64,000 nt of DNA from Symbiodinium natans. Its lineage: Eukaryota > Sar > Dinophyceae > Suessiales > Symbiodiniaceae. The first letter of the stretch is position 1. Each line of letters starts with the position of its first letter. The DNA is taken from NCBI GenBank assembly GCA_905221605.1, contig CAJNDS010002202.1, forward strand, positions 1,085,379 to 1,149,378, written 5' to 3'. Positions 27,381 to 37,764 of this stretch are shown here, one piece after another. A program made the position numbers and the translations under genes. The notes below the pieces were generated by a model that saw nothing but the letters and a program-made list of their open reading frames with translations, did not search any database and was not told where the DNA came from.

Positions 27381-30300
27381 ATGGACGAGCTGGACTATGT
27401 CTCCCCCTTGTATGCTAACATTCTGGCATGCTGCATTGAGAGTGATATGCACCTTCCTGGAATGGATCTTTTCTTTTCGTGTGATCCCAGAATCGAGGAG
27501 GAGAAGCTGACTTGGGGTGATCGTCATCTTCTTCATCCCCCTGAACCTGCTGTTGATATCTTTTCCAGCATTCGATCTGAATCTGAACCTGCATTCGAGC
27601 TGATGGATAGTGCTCTGATTTGCAGTGATCGTTTTCAGGTCCAGTGCCGACGCAAGGTTTCAACACCATGTACAAGGGTTGTACATTGTACAAAGTCCTG
27701 TCTTAAGAGTAGCAGTTCCAATCTCGGCAAAGCCGTTTCTTTTGAAGGGCAATTTCCAGATAGCGTTGCTTTGAGAGCTTGGTACTCCTGGAATCGGGCG
27801 TTGATTAGTTGTTTGGGTTCCTACAGACAAACTGCCGCCCTGTGGCTCCACTGCTCGGAGCATGAACACACTGCCCCTGCCCAAACTGCCTGTCCTGGGG
27901 TTTTTAGGAATAGGCACCCTGACCCGGCACCCTGCCTTGCCCTAAGTAATAAGGGGTTAAGCAGCTACCCGGACCAGACACACTGCCGAGGCCCGGTGAA
28001 TTGTCCCCTCAGCCCAGACACCTCTATGGGGACGCAAAGCAAGGGCACGGAGGGCTCCTCGAGCTCCTCGTCGTACGAGCATGTCACCACGATCGCGGGA
28101 GTAGGCAATGCAAAAGATAACTTGGTGTTGTTAACACCCTTTGCCCTCGCTAGATCAGGCAAGTTCATGGGAAAACATGCTGCGCAGGAAAGGTTCACAC
28201 TGTTCGATGTGGTGGATCATATGCGCATTCTGGATGCTCATCCGGAATGGACAGTGCAGGACTATGCAGTGGAAGCTGCCAGGCGCACTAGAGACCAACC
28301 TGTTGCAGCGATCTACATGCTGAAGTACCCTTTTGAGGGCCTGCCCCCAATCCAATTTGTGATCAGGTCTGTCAACGTTCCGGTGGGTTGGGTTAATGTT
28401 CCGGTTGATCTGCGTGCGCTCCAGCTTGGGTTCCATACTCTCAGTCTTCCGGTGGATGCCTCTTCCTACGAGGCTGCGTTGAGGCTCAGCATGAGCTGCG
28501 TCACCATTCCGCCATTGTTTGCACCTGCCGTGGCCAGAGGCAACCTGAGGATTGACCCTGCTGACAGGACACAATCAGATCCTTTCCAGACGCATGCTCT
28601 GCAGCCCTCTTTTGCAATGATTGCGAGAGGAATTGGCAACAGAAATAATTTTCTGTTAGAGCAGCCTGAGCAGAGTACGTCTAGTTCATCGGCCGAGAGC
28701 ACCACGCCATTCTTCTCGCCTGTGGACTATGAGTCGCCTGAAGGTGACATTGTGGTGGCTTACCATTCCCCGGGCCACAGACCTTGGACGCAGTCCCATC
28801 CCAACACCATCACGCCTAGTGACATGGCACAGGAAGCGTCTGCCCATCTCGGCCAGAGGGCAGGAGTCAGTAGGTGGAGAACTTCCCTGCTGCCTCTGCA
28901 ACCTCACATTGCTGGGGTTGACTTGCACTGCCTTGCACTTCCGATTGATGAAGAGGGTCATAGCATGATCACGGTTCTTGCTGATTTCAGACCTGTGTTT
29001 GGGCCGGGATTGTTGTCATTTGTTGCCATCCCGGTTGAGGTTCACAGCGCCTCCATGCAGGAGAACATTGTCAATGCGACTGTTGACCAGTTGTTTGAGC
29101 TGGCCCTTGCTGAACCCCCGGTGGAATTCTTTGTCACCAAAGCAGGTAATGGGGGTCTTGTCGTTCCTGCACACGAGGGACAGCATGCTGTGATGGACTC
29201 CTTTGATGTTGCCGGGCACTTCCCAGGACTGCTCACCATGACCCGCTTCTTTGGGGCAAGTGATTGGGCGGCCGCGAGCCGGACTATGAGGACCACCTCC
29301 TCTACCACCACCACGCCCTTCGAGATGGAAGACCCTCGGAGAGAGAGGCTTAGGCTTGTGCCCCGTAACCCTCTCAGGGTCTGGTTGGGTATTCAAGGGT
29401 TCGGGTTGTTTCAACAGGACTTCGAAGGGGATCCGCCCATGGCTGTGATTTTGGCAAGCATGTGGACACGAGTCTTGCAGCAACACACTGTGAGTGATTC
29501 GCTCATTGTCCGAATTGCCCATGTTCACCCGCCTGCTACTGTAGCTGCGAGAGAGCTCCTCATCTCCATGGAGTTGAGCTCCAACAGGGACACTGCAGGG
29601 GTTTGGGTTGACCTTAGGCCGGGTGGCGTTCTAAGCTTCCAACAGGTTCCGATCTTTGCTGATGCAAGCTGCATTAGGGACCTCCCAAGGCAATACAAGC
29701 ATGTGTTCCTTAATGGGCGAAAGTGGGAGCAGGCATGCAGTGTGTATGGCGGAGCATACATTGCCTTCAGCATCACGTCGCATGCTCCTGATGTCCGGTC
29801 TGTTGACTTCTTCTACGGAAGAATAAGAGGCCTTGAAGCCCTTGCAATCCCGTTCTTTGTCCCCGCGGATCTGCCTCAACAGGCCGAGGCTGATGCTGAA
29901 CATCTCAGGTCTGAAGCATTTACGGTCTGGGAGAACACGCTTGATCACCGGCTCAGGAACATGGGCTTTGTTGGAGATGTAAGAGGGGTGGTCATTGCAG
30001 GGGATCACTTCACGGTGCTTGCGCCATCTTGCCGCCCTACAAGCATGCCTGACGTTGCTGCATGGGTTTCGCAGTGGATTGTTCCAGCGTTTGGCCCGGT
30101 GCAACTTTACCAGACGCAAGGCCAGGTGGGCTCTAGACAGGTTTACATTGCCTCGGGCAGCAGCCTCGATCCGCATGAAATGTACTTCAGGGTGGAAGTT
30201 ACTGATCAGAGTGTCATTGTTTTCAAACTTCCCCACTCTGTCCTGCCAGACACGTTGCGCAGACTTGCCCCTGTTGATGATGCCTGGAGCCGACCTGTTC

Positions 30301-32501
30301 CTGGCCGCGCATGGTATGCCCCCTTTTTCCCTCCCGCCGACCTGTGCTCAATGGTCACAGTGGGCGAAGGACAACCCGCGACTGCCTCTGGCCCGCCCGA
30401 AGGGGGAGAGCCTGTCGCAAGGCAAGAGGTTGTGCCTGTTTGCACTCGCCGTTGGGGTAACTTTAGGGTTAGGAGGGTCAGGTTCCTAATTGATCATACC
30501 ACAGAGGTCCACGAGCGAAGTGCGGCTTTGCAATGGCTTGATGCTCATACCGCGGAGGCACCAGCTGCCTCAGAGGCTCAGCCCACCACGACCTCCACGA
30601 CCAACATGCTCGTTGCTCCAGGGGTACCGGTCCTCCACCTGATAATGGAACGACATTGTGCCACTGTCAGTTTGCAGCAAACGGACCAAGCCTATCTGGC
30701 AGCAAAACTCACTGAGCTCATCTTGCACCACCTTGCGCACAATAGGGCCTACAGGCAGGGCAACATCCGGATGGCCATGGCACACCCCGGGGTACTGAAT
30801 GGCCAGAGGGAAATTGTACTGATTTGGCACCCTCTGGAATTCCACCTCTATGTGGTAGTTGACGCCAGACCGGTAGGGGGTCAACTTAGATGTGTCGAAA
30901 CTGATTCGGACCGCGGTCCAAGCGACCTTGTCGAAGAAGACCTGCTCTCGCGTGGCGCTTTTGTGTTTGTGAATGGGGTACCAGCGGCGCTCATGAGTGG
31001 TCCGTTGCAAGACGGAGATTATGTCTCGGTTGAGTGGAGTGTTCCCAGCATCCCAGCCCTGCCAAGATCCGCCGTTTTCCGCAATTGGCCAAGCTTGGGC
31101 CTATTGGCCGTTGACATCATTTTGCCGGATCTAAGCCCAGTCCTGCGGAATCAGCTGCCGGCCTTGGGGACTGTTGCGCAGGCGATCGGAGACGCACTCG
31201 ATGCAAGAGCCACCATGCTAGGATATCGACTGGCTGTCGCCAAGCAGGCGATTGTGTATAGCAGGGTGCGTGGAGAGATCATGATCTGTGTGGAAGGGCG
31301 GATACCGGCTAGTCATGCCCAGGTGTCCGCAGCATTGAGACTTGTTCCGGAGTGGAACGTGGCCACTGACGTGCTAGACACGCGCAGCATGGCCAATGAT
31401 GCGTCGTTATTCATGGCACGAGACCCGTTTGAGGCACGGCAAACCTGGCATCTGATTCCGGTCCCCTTCTTGCTCCAGACCTACTTGCTCTGGCAGGGCG
31501 AGGCCGACACCTTTGCCCGGTTTAGAGAACTTCCGGCTCCCAGCCATCTCAGTGTTGGACCTGCCGCGGCAGAACACGGCCAAGTGCATGCTTTTCGACG
31601 GCTCTCCTTGCAAGATGGCACGGCCATGGTCCAACTCTCCTTCACTAGGAAGAATAGGGTTTCATCATGCCAAGACATAGAGCGGACCGCAAGTCCTGCT
31701 AGAGTGGCCCTTTGTTGGCAAGAAGCTAAGGTTGCCATGCAGCAGCCAGAGGGTGGCCTGGAGCCGCAGGATGCGTTGCGGGCCGGCCCTTTTGCGGGAT
31801 GCAAGGCGCACCACTGGCACAGCCGGACGGCATTCGATGTTGCTCTCCTGCCGGAAGACCTTGCAATCATTACCGACAGGTTCTTCTTGGCGACGGCCAG
31901 TGTTACACCAGAGACTGCATTGGGAGAGGATCACTCCCGCTACACCATTTTTGATGCAGGTCTGCAAACGAGGAAAAGAAATTATAGAGGGCATCAGAGG
32001 GTTGAATGGTTGTTGGCGGATCTAATCCGCAGCACACAGCGCCCTATCCGAAGCATCCAGAGATTGGATGCGCCAGTCTTCGGATATCCCACCCCTCAAT
32101 TTGTCCTGACATTCCTCGACGCGCCAGCACAACACCTGGCAGTACCGATCGACTGCCGATCCATTGGCAAAGGCATTTGCACCATCAACGTGGCCCCGGA
32201 GTCACGATGGTTTGCCATTGGGGAGTCACTGAGCAGGATTGATCCTAGCTATGATAGATGTGAGGGTGTTGGGGAGGCCTTTGTTGATGCGATGGATAGA
32301 GGGCGGTTGATCCTTAGGTCTGCCAGTCAAGCCCTACGAAATCCACTTGATCAGCACCTTGCTGACCTGCAGCACATGTTCATGCTGGTCAGACCGCCTA
32401 CACCACCTGTGCCCAGCACCCCCTCATCAAAGGAAGAGAAGGATCCAGCTGCCAATGTGAGTGGCATCGGTGAACAGGAGAACCAGTCCCGCGCGAGATG
32501 A
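27381..32501 (+). CDS. LINE ORF2: 1706-residue protein of unknown function
   Basis: Starts at the ATG of MDELDYVSP and ends at TGA 32499-32501. No known domain is recognised. An internal pattern recurs: a beta-rich segment around D-x-R-P (ADFRPVFGPGLLSF, VDLRPGGVLSFQQVP, VVVDARPVGGQLRCV, VDLRALQLGFHTLSL, PIDCRSIGKGICTIN), in two cases followed about 37-39 residues later by VFxNG and a GxYhxh turn (VFLNGRKWEQACSVYGGAYI and VFVNGVPAALMSGPLQDGDY). This suggests tandem diverged modules. The NG...GDxVxV shape vaguely recalls beta-grasp folds. Thr/Ser-rich linkers occur (TTSSTTTT). An additional ORF of this size between ORF1 and the polymerase ORF is unusual for LINEs. The frame is intact, unlike the downstream RNase H. 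Confidence 0.65.
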   Translation: MDELDYVSPLYANILACCIESDMHLPGMDLFFSCDPRIEEEKLTWGDRHLLHPPEPAVDIFSSIRSESEPAFELMDSALICSDRFQVQCRRKVSTPCTRVVHCTKSCLKSSSSNLGKAVSFEGQFPDSVALRAWYSWNRALISCLGSYRQTAALWLHCSEHEHTAPAQTACPGVFRNRHPDPAPCLALSNKGLSSYPDQTHCRGPVNCPLSPDTSMGTQSKGTEGSSSSSSYEHVTTIAGVGNAKDNLVLLTPFALARSGKFMGKHAAQERFTLFDVVDHMRILDAHPEWTVQDYAVEAARRTRDQPVAAIYMLKYPFEGLPPIQFVIRSVNVPVGWVNVPVDLRALQLGFHTLSLPVDASSYEAALRLSMSCVTIPPLFAPAVARGNLRIDPADRTQSDPFQTHALQPSFAMIARGIGNRNNFLLEQPEQSTSSSSAESTTPFFSPVDYESPEGDIVVAYHSPGHRPWTQSHPNTITPSDMAQEASAHLGQRAGVSRWRTSLLPLQPHIAGVDLHCLALPIDEEGHSMITVLADFRPVFGPGLLSFVAIPVEVHSASMQENIVNATVDQLFELALAEPPVEFFVTKAGNGGLVVPAHEGQHAVMDSFDVAGHFPGLLTMTRFFGASDWAAASRTMRTTSSTTTTPFEMEDPRRERLRLVPRNPLRVWLGIQGFGLFQQDFEGDPPMAVILASMWTRVLQQHTVSDSLIVRIAHVHPPATVAARELLISMELSSNRDTAGVWVDLRPGGVLSFQQVPIFADASCIRDLPRQYKHVFLNGRKWEQACSVYGGAYIAFSITSHAPDVRSVDFFYGRIRGLEALAIPFFVPADLPQQAEADAEHLRSEAFTVWENTLDHRLRNMGFVGDVRGVVIAGDHFTVLAPSCRPTSMPDVAAWVSQWIVPAFGPVQLYQTQGQVGSRQVYIASGSSLDPHEMYFRVEVTDQSVIVFKLPHSVLPDTLRRLAPVDDAWSRPVPGRAWYAPFFPPADLCSMVTVGEGQPATASGPPEGGEPVARQEVVPVCTRRWGNFRVRRVRFLIDHTTEVHERSAALQWLDAHTAEAPAASEAQPTTTSTTNMLVAPGVPVLHLIMERHCATVSLQQTDQAYLAAKLTELILHHLAHNRAYRQGNIRMAMAHPGVLNGQREIVLIWHPLEFHLYVVVDARPVGGQLRCVETDSDRGPSDLVEEDLLSRGAFVFVNGVPAALMSGPLQDGDYVSVEWSVPSIPALPRSAVFRNWPSLGLLAVDIILPDLSPVLRNQLPALGTVAQAIGDALDARATMLGYRLAVAKQAIVYSRVRGEIMICVEGRIPASHAQVSAALRLVPEWNVATDVLDTRSMANDASLFMARDPFEARQTWHLIPVPFLLQTYLLWQGEADTFARFRELPAPSHLSVGPAAAEHGQVHAFRRLSLQDGTAMVQLSFTRKNRVSSCQDIERTASPARVALCWQEAKVAMQQPEGGLEPQDALRAGPFAGCKAHHWHSRTAFDVALLPEDLAIITDRFFLATASVTPETALGEDHSRYTIFDAGLQTRKRNYRGHQRVEWLLADLIRSTQRPIRSIQRLDAPVFGYPTPQFVLTFLDAPAQHLAVPIDCRSIGKGICTINVAPESRWFAIGESLSRIDPSYDRCEGVGEAFVDAMDRGRLILRSASQALRNPLDQHLADLQHMFMLVRPPTPPVPSTPSSKEEKDPAANVSGIGEQENQSRAR

Positions 32502-33105
32502 AGTACAGGCCAACAGCGACTTGCCGGCGCCGGCTGCGACCTTTACCAGCATCCCCACCCCTGGGGGAAGACGAAGGGTTCCAATAGACCGTTGCCAAAA
32601 GAGCTCTCCTCTGAGCCTAGCTGAGGCCTGCCCTCCCCCTTTTGAAGGTGTTGCTGGCATTCGTGCCTGCCTCCAAGCTCTTTCCATTCCTTGGAAAAAT
32701 TTCTGGGGGCAGCCTGAGGGCATTGTGCCTGCTGCCCTTCTGAAAAATGTGACCAAAGTGCAGGCTCAAGGGCCACCGATCACCGCTTTTCATGTCTTCA
32801 CGGATGGATCCAGCAAGGCAGGGAAAGGGGGATGGGGAGCTGTTCTCTGTGCCCAGCATGACCATCAGGGAGAAATGCCTTTCTCCTTGGTAGGAGTTGC
32901 AGGAGGTCCGACGGGCTTGCTTTTTGCACATAGTTGTGATGCCGATCACACTAACAACGCAGCCGAAGCGCAAGGGCTTCTGATGGCCACACTCTTTGCC
33001 TTGTCCACGGGGCCTGTTCCCTTGCATCTGCACGGGGATTCCAAGATTGCGATTGGCGAAGCAGCAGGGTGGTCGGCCCCACCATGCAGGATGTGTTTGG
33101 AATGA
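32461..33105 (+). pseudogene. LINE ORF3 5' part: RNase H domain, broken
   Basis: The frame overlaps the ORF2 end by 41 bases and contains no ATG before the RNase H domain. Catalytic motifs are visible: FTDGSSKAGKGGWGAVL (first Asp), NNAAEAQG (Glu), LHGDSKIAIGEAAG (second Asp). The frame then ends. The expected last motif appears in another frame just downstream as HHAGCVWNEMADRVADAGR, so about 35-40 residues are missing and the frame has shifted by one. This reads as a deletion in this copy. Confidence 0.7.
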
Positions 33106-36100
33106 GATGGCCGATAGGGTGGCTGATGCGGGACGCACCGGCAAAATTCGCACTGCCCTGGCGCCCTGTGTTTGTGCAATTGTCCGTCACAAGTTGTTGC
33201 CTTGGGCCTGGATGGCACACAACCATGCCACACTGCCTAGCCTTGATGACATGGCACGCGGCCAATATGAGAAGCCCGACTCTCCCAGCCCTGATGATCT
33301 AGCGGTCATTTTGAAGGATGTCGAATGCACTGACAAGGTGTCTGCCCAGCCCTGCCAGCTCAAGTTTCTGTCGGCCAATGTCTGCACTCTTGTAGGCAAA
33401 GTAGCGGCCTTCAAACAACAGGGTTCAGAATTGGGCATCCATGTCATGGCCTTTCAGGAGACCCGATGCAAGGGGGGCCACGTTCCTGGCAAGTGGATCA
33501 CCTTCCAAGCGGGAGCCAATAAAGGGTTTGACGGTGTTGCCCTTTGGTTTAATTCGGGGGTTGCCTGGGGGCCCAAAACCGGCAGTGTGCCTCTCTGCCC
33601 GGAGCATCTGTTCGTGCTTGTTCAGGAGCCCACCCTGCTGGCAGTGGCGTGCCAGCATCCAAGTTGCAAGGCCATGTTTGTTTCTTTTCGAGGGCCACAT
33701 AGCCTGTGCTCTTCTCAGCAGATTAAGCAGTGGTGGGCACATTTGCGATCTGTTCTCAGCCCCTTCCTTGACCAATGGCCTTGTGTTCTGCTTGGAGATG
33801 CAAACGCCAAAATTGAGCATCCCAGGCCTCCATTTGTGGGGGACTTGGGGATAGGTCAACAGGATATTGCTGGAGACCTACTGACTGAGCTTGCAGTGCA
33901 GTGGGACCTCTGCGTGATGAACACGCAGCATCATGTGATGCGCGGGGTCGCGGCGCAGACCTGGAAGAACAGCAGACTGGACTATGTTCTGACCCCCATG
34001 GGCTGGGGGGCTAGAGGTTGGGCCTCTCCAGGCAATAGCTTTGACCTGCTCAATGCACATGAGGATCACACAGCTGTCATCATCAACTGCAGCGTTCCCC
34101 CCGCTGGCCGCACGCAGTGCCCTCCGCCGCGACGCACCTTTCGGGGTCTGCCCTCAGAGTTGTATGTGGAGGCAATGCACCAAGCCGCACGGGTGGAGGT
34201 GCCTTGGGGGCAAAATGTGCACCAACATGCAGAGCTAGTGCTTGACCGTGCCAGACGGTGCCTGCAGGAGGGAGCTGCTTACTTGCCGGCGCGGCCCAAG
34301 AAACCACACATAAGTGCCGAGGCCCTGACACTGGTTCAACAGAAGCGGACGGCCGTGAAGCAGTCGGCGGTGGCCAACCGCAAACTTCACACGGTCCAGC
34401 GAAAGTTCCAGCTTCGCCGATTCTTCAACAGGCCGCGTGCGGAGGGACCGGTGCGCATTGCAAGACATGTTGCTGCAATTTGGCAGCATGTGGTTGAACT
34501 GGCCAACCTGAACCTCAGACGCCAGCTGCGCCATGACAGAGTCACCTATCTCACCGAAATTGCAGCGAAGATTGAGCAAGGCGTTGTGAGTACGAATTCC
34601 CAGGAGGTCTACCAGGCGCTCAGGTTCTTCCGCCCAGCGTCAAAACGTGTGCACAAGCCTTGGGGGCCTCTGCCTATGCTCGAGCGCCCTGACGGCAGCA
34701 TGGCGGAGACCTTTTGTCAGGCTCAGGAAGTGAAGGCGCGCTACTTTGGAGACCTGGAAGCAGCCACTCCATTGGTTCCAGAGAAGATCGCTGGCCCTGC
34801 GTTCGCCTCTCCCTGCAAGGACACCTTTGAGATTGGTGAAGTGCCTACGCTTCTAGACTTGGAAGGGGGGCTCAGAGAGCTGCCTAGAAGGAAAGCTCCT
34901 GGTGCCTCCGGTTTGCCAAACGAAGTCTGGCTGGCAGGCACAGCGACGGCGGCCCGCATATGGATGCCGGTACTCCTTAAGTGCCAAGTGCGCCTCACGG
35001 AACCACTCCGCTTCTCCACAAGCTTGATGGCCACTCTATACAAAGGCAAAGGCACTGTCTTTGATGTAGCCAATCATCGCTCAATTTACTTAATGGAGGG
35101 TGTAGGTAAAGCCATCAGAAAGCTACATCGCCCTCCGCTTGTCCAGTCCCTGCAGTCTCACAAGCCGGGGCTCATGCAGGGTAGCACTCCACATAGTGCC
35201 TCAGACCAGCTCACGCACTACCTTATCACTTTGGCTCTACTGGCCAAGCAGCAAGGAGCATGCTGTGCGCTTCTGTTTGTGGATGCGAGATCAGCGTTCT
35301 ACCGTGTGCTGAGGGAACGGCTTACCGGTATGCCTACGTCGGACGAAGAGCTCTGCAGCATCCTCAGCCAACTCGGGGTTTCCGATGGCGCCTTCCGAGG
35401 GGTCATGGCATGGATCACCGGGGATTCCCTCATGCAAGGGGTACCACCACATGTGCGAAGAGTTGTAGCTTCCTGGTTTGACTCGTCCTGTTTTGTCCTG
35501 AGGGGCTTGCCCCAGGCCTTCCAGTCAAGGGCAGGCACTAGACCGGGGGATGCTATGGCTGACATTTTGTTCGCATTTGTCCTGCGTGATGCCATGGTGG
35601 AGATCAGCACCACATTAGAAGCGGCGGGGCTGCTTGAGAGCCCGGCGACAGCGCCACTGCAGCATCCGACGTGGGTGGATGATGTGTGTCTGCCGGTCTT
35701 CTCCCGGACCGCGTGTGGCCTTACCAATAGGCTTTCGGCGGTGTGCGCTGTGATGCACGATGCTTATCTCCGCAGAGGACTTGCACCGAACTACTCCAGA
35801 GGCAAAACAGAAGCCGTCATCGTCTGGGCTGGCAAGGGCAGTACGGCAGCAAAGCAAGGAGTTTTGAAGCAAGGACACCAGGTGCGAGTCGTGCCCCAGC
35901 TAGACGACCCCTTCGCTTTGTCGGTGGTGCCACGTTATGTCCACCTGGGCACTGTGCTCAGTACGGCAATGAATCCCAAGGCAGACTTTGCTGTAAAACT
36001 GGCCCACGGCATTCGGGCAGCCGCACCCGTTGCCCGAAAGGTGCTACGGAACAAGGCGATCCCTCTGAAGGGACGTGCCGAAATCCTTTCCTCGATCGCC

Positions 36101-37171
36101 TTGTCGGCAGCGACCCACAATACCGGGGTCTGGGTGCCCACTGACTCCGCCCTGGAAAAGTGGACCCAAGGCATCACGTCCATGTACCGCATGCTGCTGC
36201 CAGAGGATAGATGGGGTCATCACCCGGACTTTCCTGGCCCTGCTGAGCTCTGTGGAGCTCTCCTGCTTCCTATGCCCGCTGCATTGCTTGTGGCAGAAAG
36301 GATCAGGCACTTCCTGCGGATTGTACGTGATGATAACCGCTTTCTTTGGGAGTTGTTGTGCATGCATGCTGAACTGTCTGAGGATGCGTGGCTCAGACAG
36401 GTGCACAAGGACTTAGGCTTTGTGGCCGAGTGGGCGCCGGAGATCCTCAGGCCAGAGGTGGTGAAAACTGCACGCGGCAGCTATGAGGAATTGCTCGCCT
36501 TGGCTACTGCCAAGGCTCCTTGTGTAACGCGGGCCTTGAAGCAGGCAATCGGCCAGCACACAGCCAAATTGCAGCAGTGGGCCACCTTCCAGCTGAGGGC
36601 AAGGAAGCTTGGCCTCAGACCTCCGCCACAGATGCCTGTTGGCGCAAAACACCCCTGTTGGATGTGCGATCAAGTGTTTCCCTCCACGTCCCACCTTGCA
36701 GCGCACATCCAAACTGTTCACGAGTACTCGCAGCTCGCGCGCCAGTACACTGGGGGTTGCACCACATGCAGGGCCTGCCTCAAGAACTTCTGGGATTCGG
36801 ACAGGTTACTGAGACACCTTGCACGTTCGAATACTGGTTGTTTGCCCTTTCTGTTGGCGGTTGTTCCACCGATGGATCCGCATGAATGGGTGCCAGACGC
36901 CGGGCCAGCTACTCACTGGCCTCCTGTGCGGGCAGCTGGCCCTCTCAGACCCTTCACGCAGGAGGACGAGGCCAGCCTTTACGCTAGGCTTTTCGAGCTC
37001 GAGCAGTGGGAGGTCCAAGCTCTTATGCCTAGCCTTGAGAAATTCGACGCAGTCGCCTTTGATGTTGCCAATGTACTATGCGATGTCAGAGTCTCTGACA
37101 GAGCGACAGTTCGGTGTACAGATTTTCTTCCGAACGGAACGGCTCTGATTGACTCTTGGCTCCAAACGTGA
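33066..37171 (+). CDS. LINE ORF3 main part: endonuclease, reverse transcriptase, C2H2 finger
   Basis: After the RNase H remnant, an EEP-type (APE-like) endonuclease follows at about 33358-34090 with LSANVCTL, FQETRC, GDANAKIE, SRLDYVL and HEDHTAVII, covering the usual Asn, Glu, Asp-x-Asn and His positions. Reverse transcriptase lies at about 34870-35900 with RRKAPGASGLPNE, LYKGKG, FVDARSAFY (motif A Asp), RPGDAMADILF (motif B) and WVDD (motif C, in place of the common YADD). Near the C-terminus CWMCDQVFPSTSHLAAHIQT followed by VH, and a second CxxC...H...C group, form zinc fingers. The frame ends at 37171. The endonuclease and polymerase residues look intact even though the upstream RNase H is broken. 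The order RNase H, endonuclease, RT is not the usual LINE order, where RNase H is C-terminal. Confidence 0.85.
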
Positions 37172-37348
37172 CGGCCTCGGTTTGCATGTTTTTGTTCAGC
37201 TTTGCCAGCAAGTGCATTGCTTTCAGCGCGACATGGATTGTCTCTTTGCTGTCCGACTGACTGACTAGACCTGCCAACTATCCAGGAGTCTTGGATTCAC
37301 AGCTTCAAAGAAACCGAAGAAAGGGCTCCAAAGTGCTTCCTTTGGGGT

Positions 37349-37698
37349 GTTTAGGGAGTTTAGGGTTTGGGGCTTAGGGTTTGGGGTTTAGGGAGTTTAG
37401 GGTTTGGGGTTTAGGTTTAGGGTTTGGGGTTTAGGGAGTTGGGGGTGTGGGGTTTGGGGTTTAGGGTTTGGGGTTTAGGGTTTAGGGTTTGGGGTTAGGG
37501 TTTGGGGTTTAGGGTTTAGGGTTTGGGGTTTGGGGTTTAGGGTTTGGGGTTCGGGGTTTACGGTTTAGGATTTGGAGCTTGAATTGGGGTTTGGGGGTTT
37601 GGTGTGTAGGGTTTAGGGCTTGGGTTTTGGGGTTTGGGGCTGAGGGTGTGGGTTTTGGGGCTTAAGGCTTAGGGGGTAAGGCTTGGGGTTTGGGGTAG
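37349..37698 (+). repeat. TTTGGGG/TTTAGGG mixed array
   Basis: About 350 bases of alternating TTTGGGG and TTTAGGG units, downstream of the LINE. Confidence 0.95.
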
Positions 37699-37705
37699 TT
37701 TAGAC

Positions 37706-37764
37706 CCGAGGTGTTTAAAGAGCTCGCTGTCGCGCACGCGTCGACCCAGTGAAACAGACGCCGG
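37706..37764 (-). CDS. Candidate exon, in phase with 37929-38012
   Basis: Minus strand: acceptor [26 protein letters not shown], donor GTCTAA entering the telomeric tract. Starts at phase 0 as expected from the exon at 37929-38012. Confidence 0.4.

Larger units (their letters stand above)
25724..37264 (+). mobile_element. Large LINE (non-LTR retrotransposon), about 11.5 kb, decayed
   Basis: The element runs from just after a CCCTAAA block to a (GACT)3 tail. CTAGACCTGC occurs at 25714-25723 and 37265-37274 and may be a target-site duplication. It contains ORF1 (RanBP2-like finger and coiled coil), a very long ORF2 of unknown function, and a third coding region with RNase H, EEP-type endonuclease, reverse transcriptase and C2H2 finger in that order. 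No telomeric repeats occur inside it, unlike everything around it, which fits a later insertion. It lies opposite in strand to the candidate genes on both sides and may sit in one of their introns. Confidence 0.8.
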
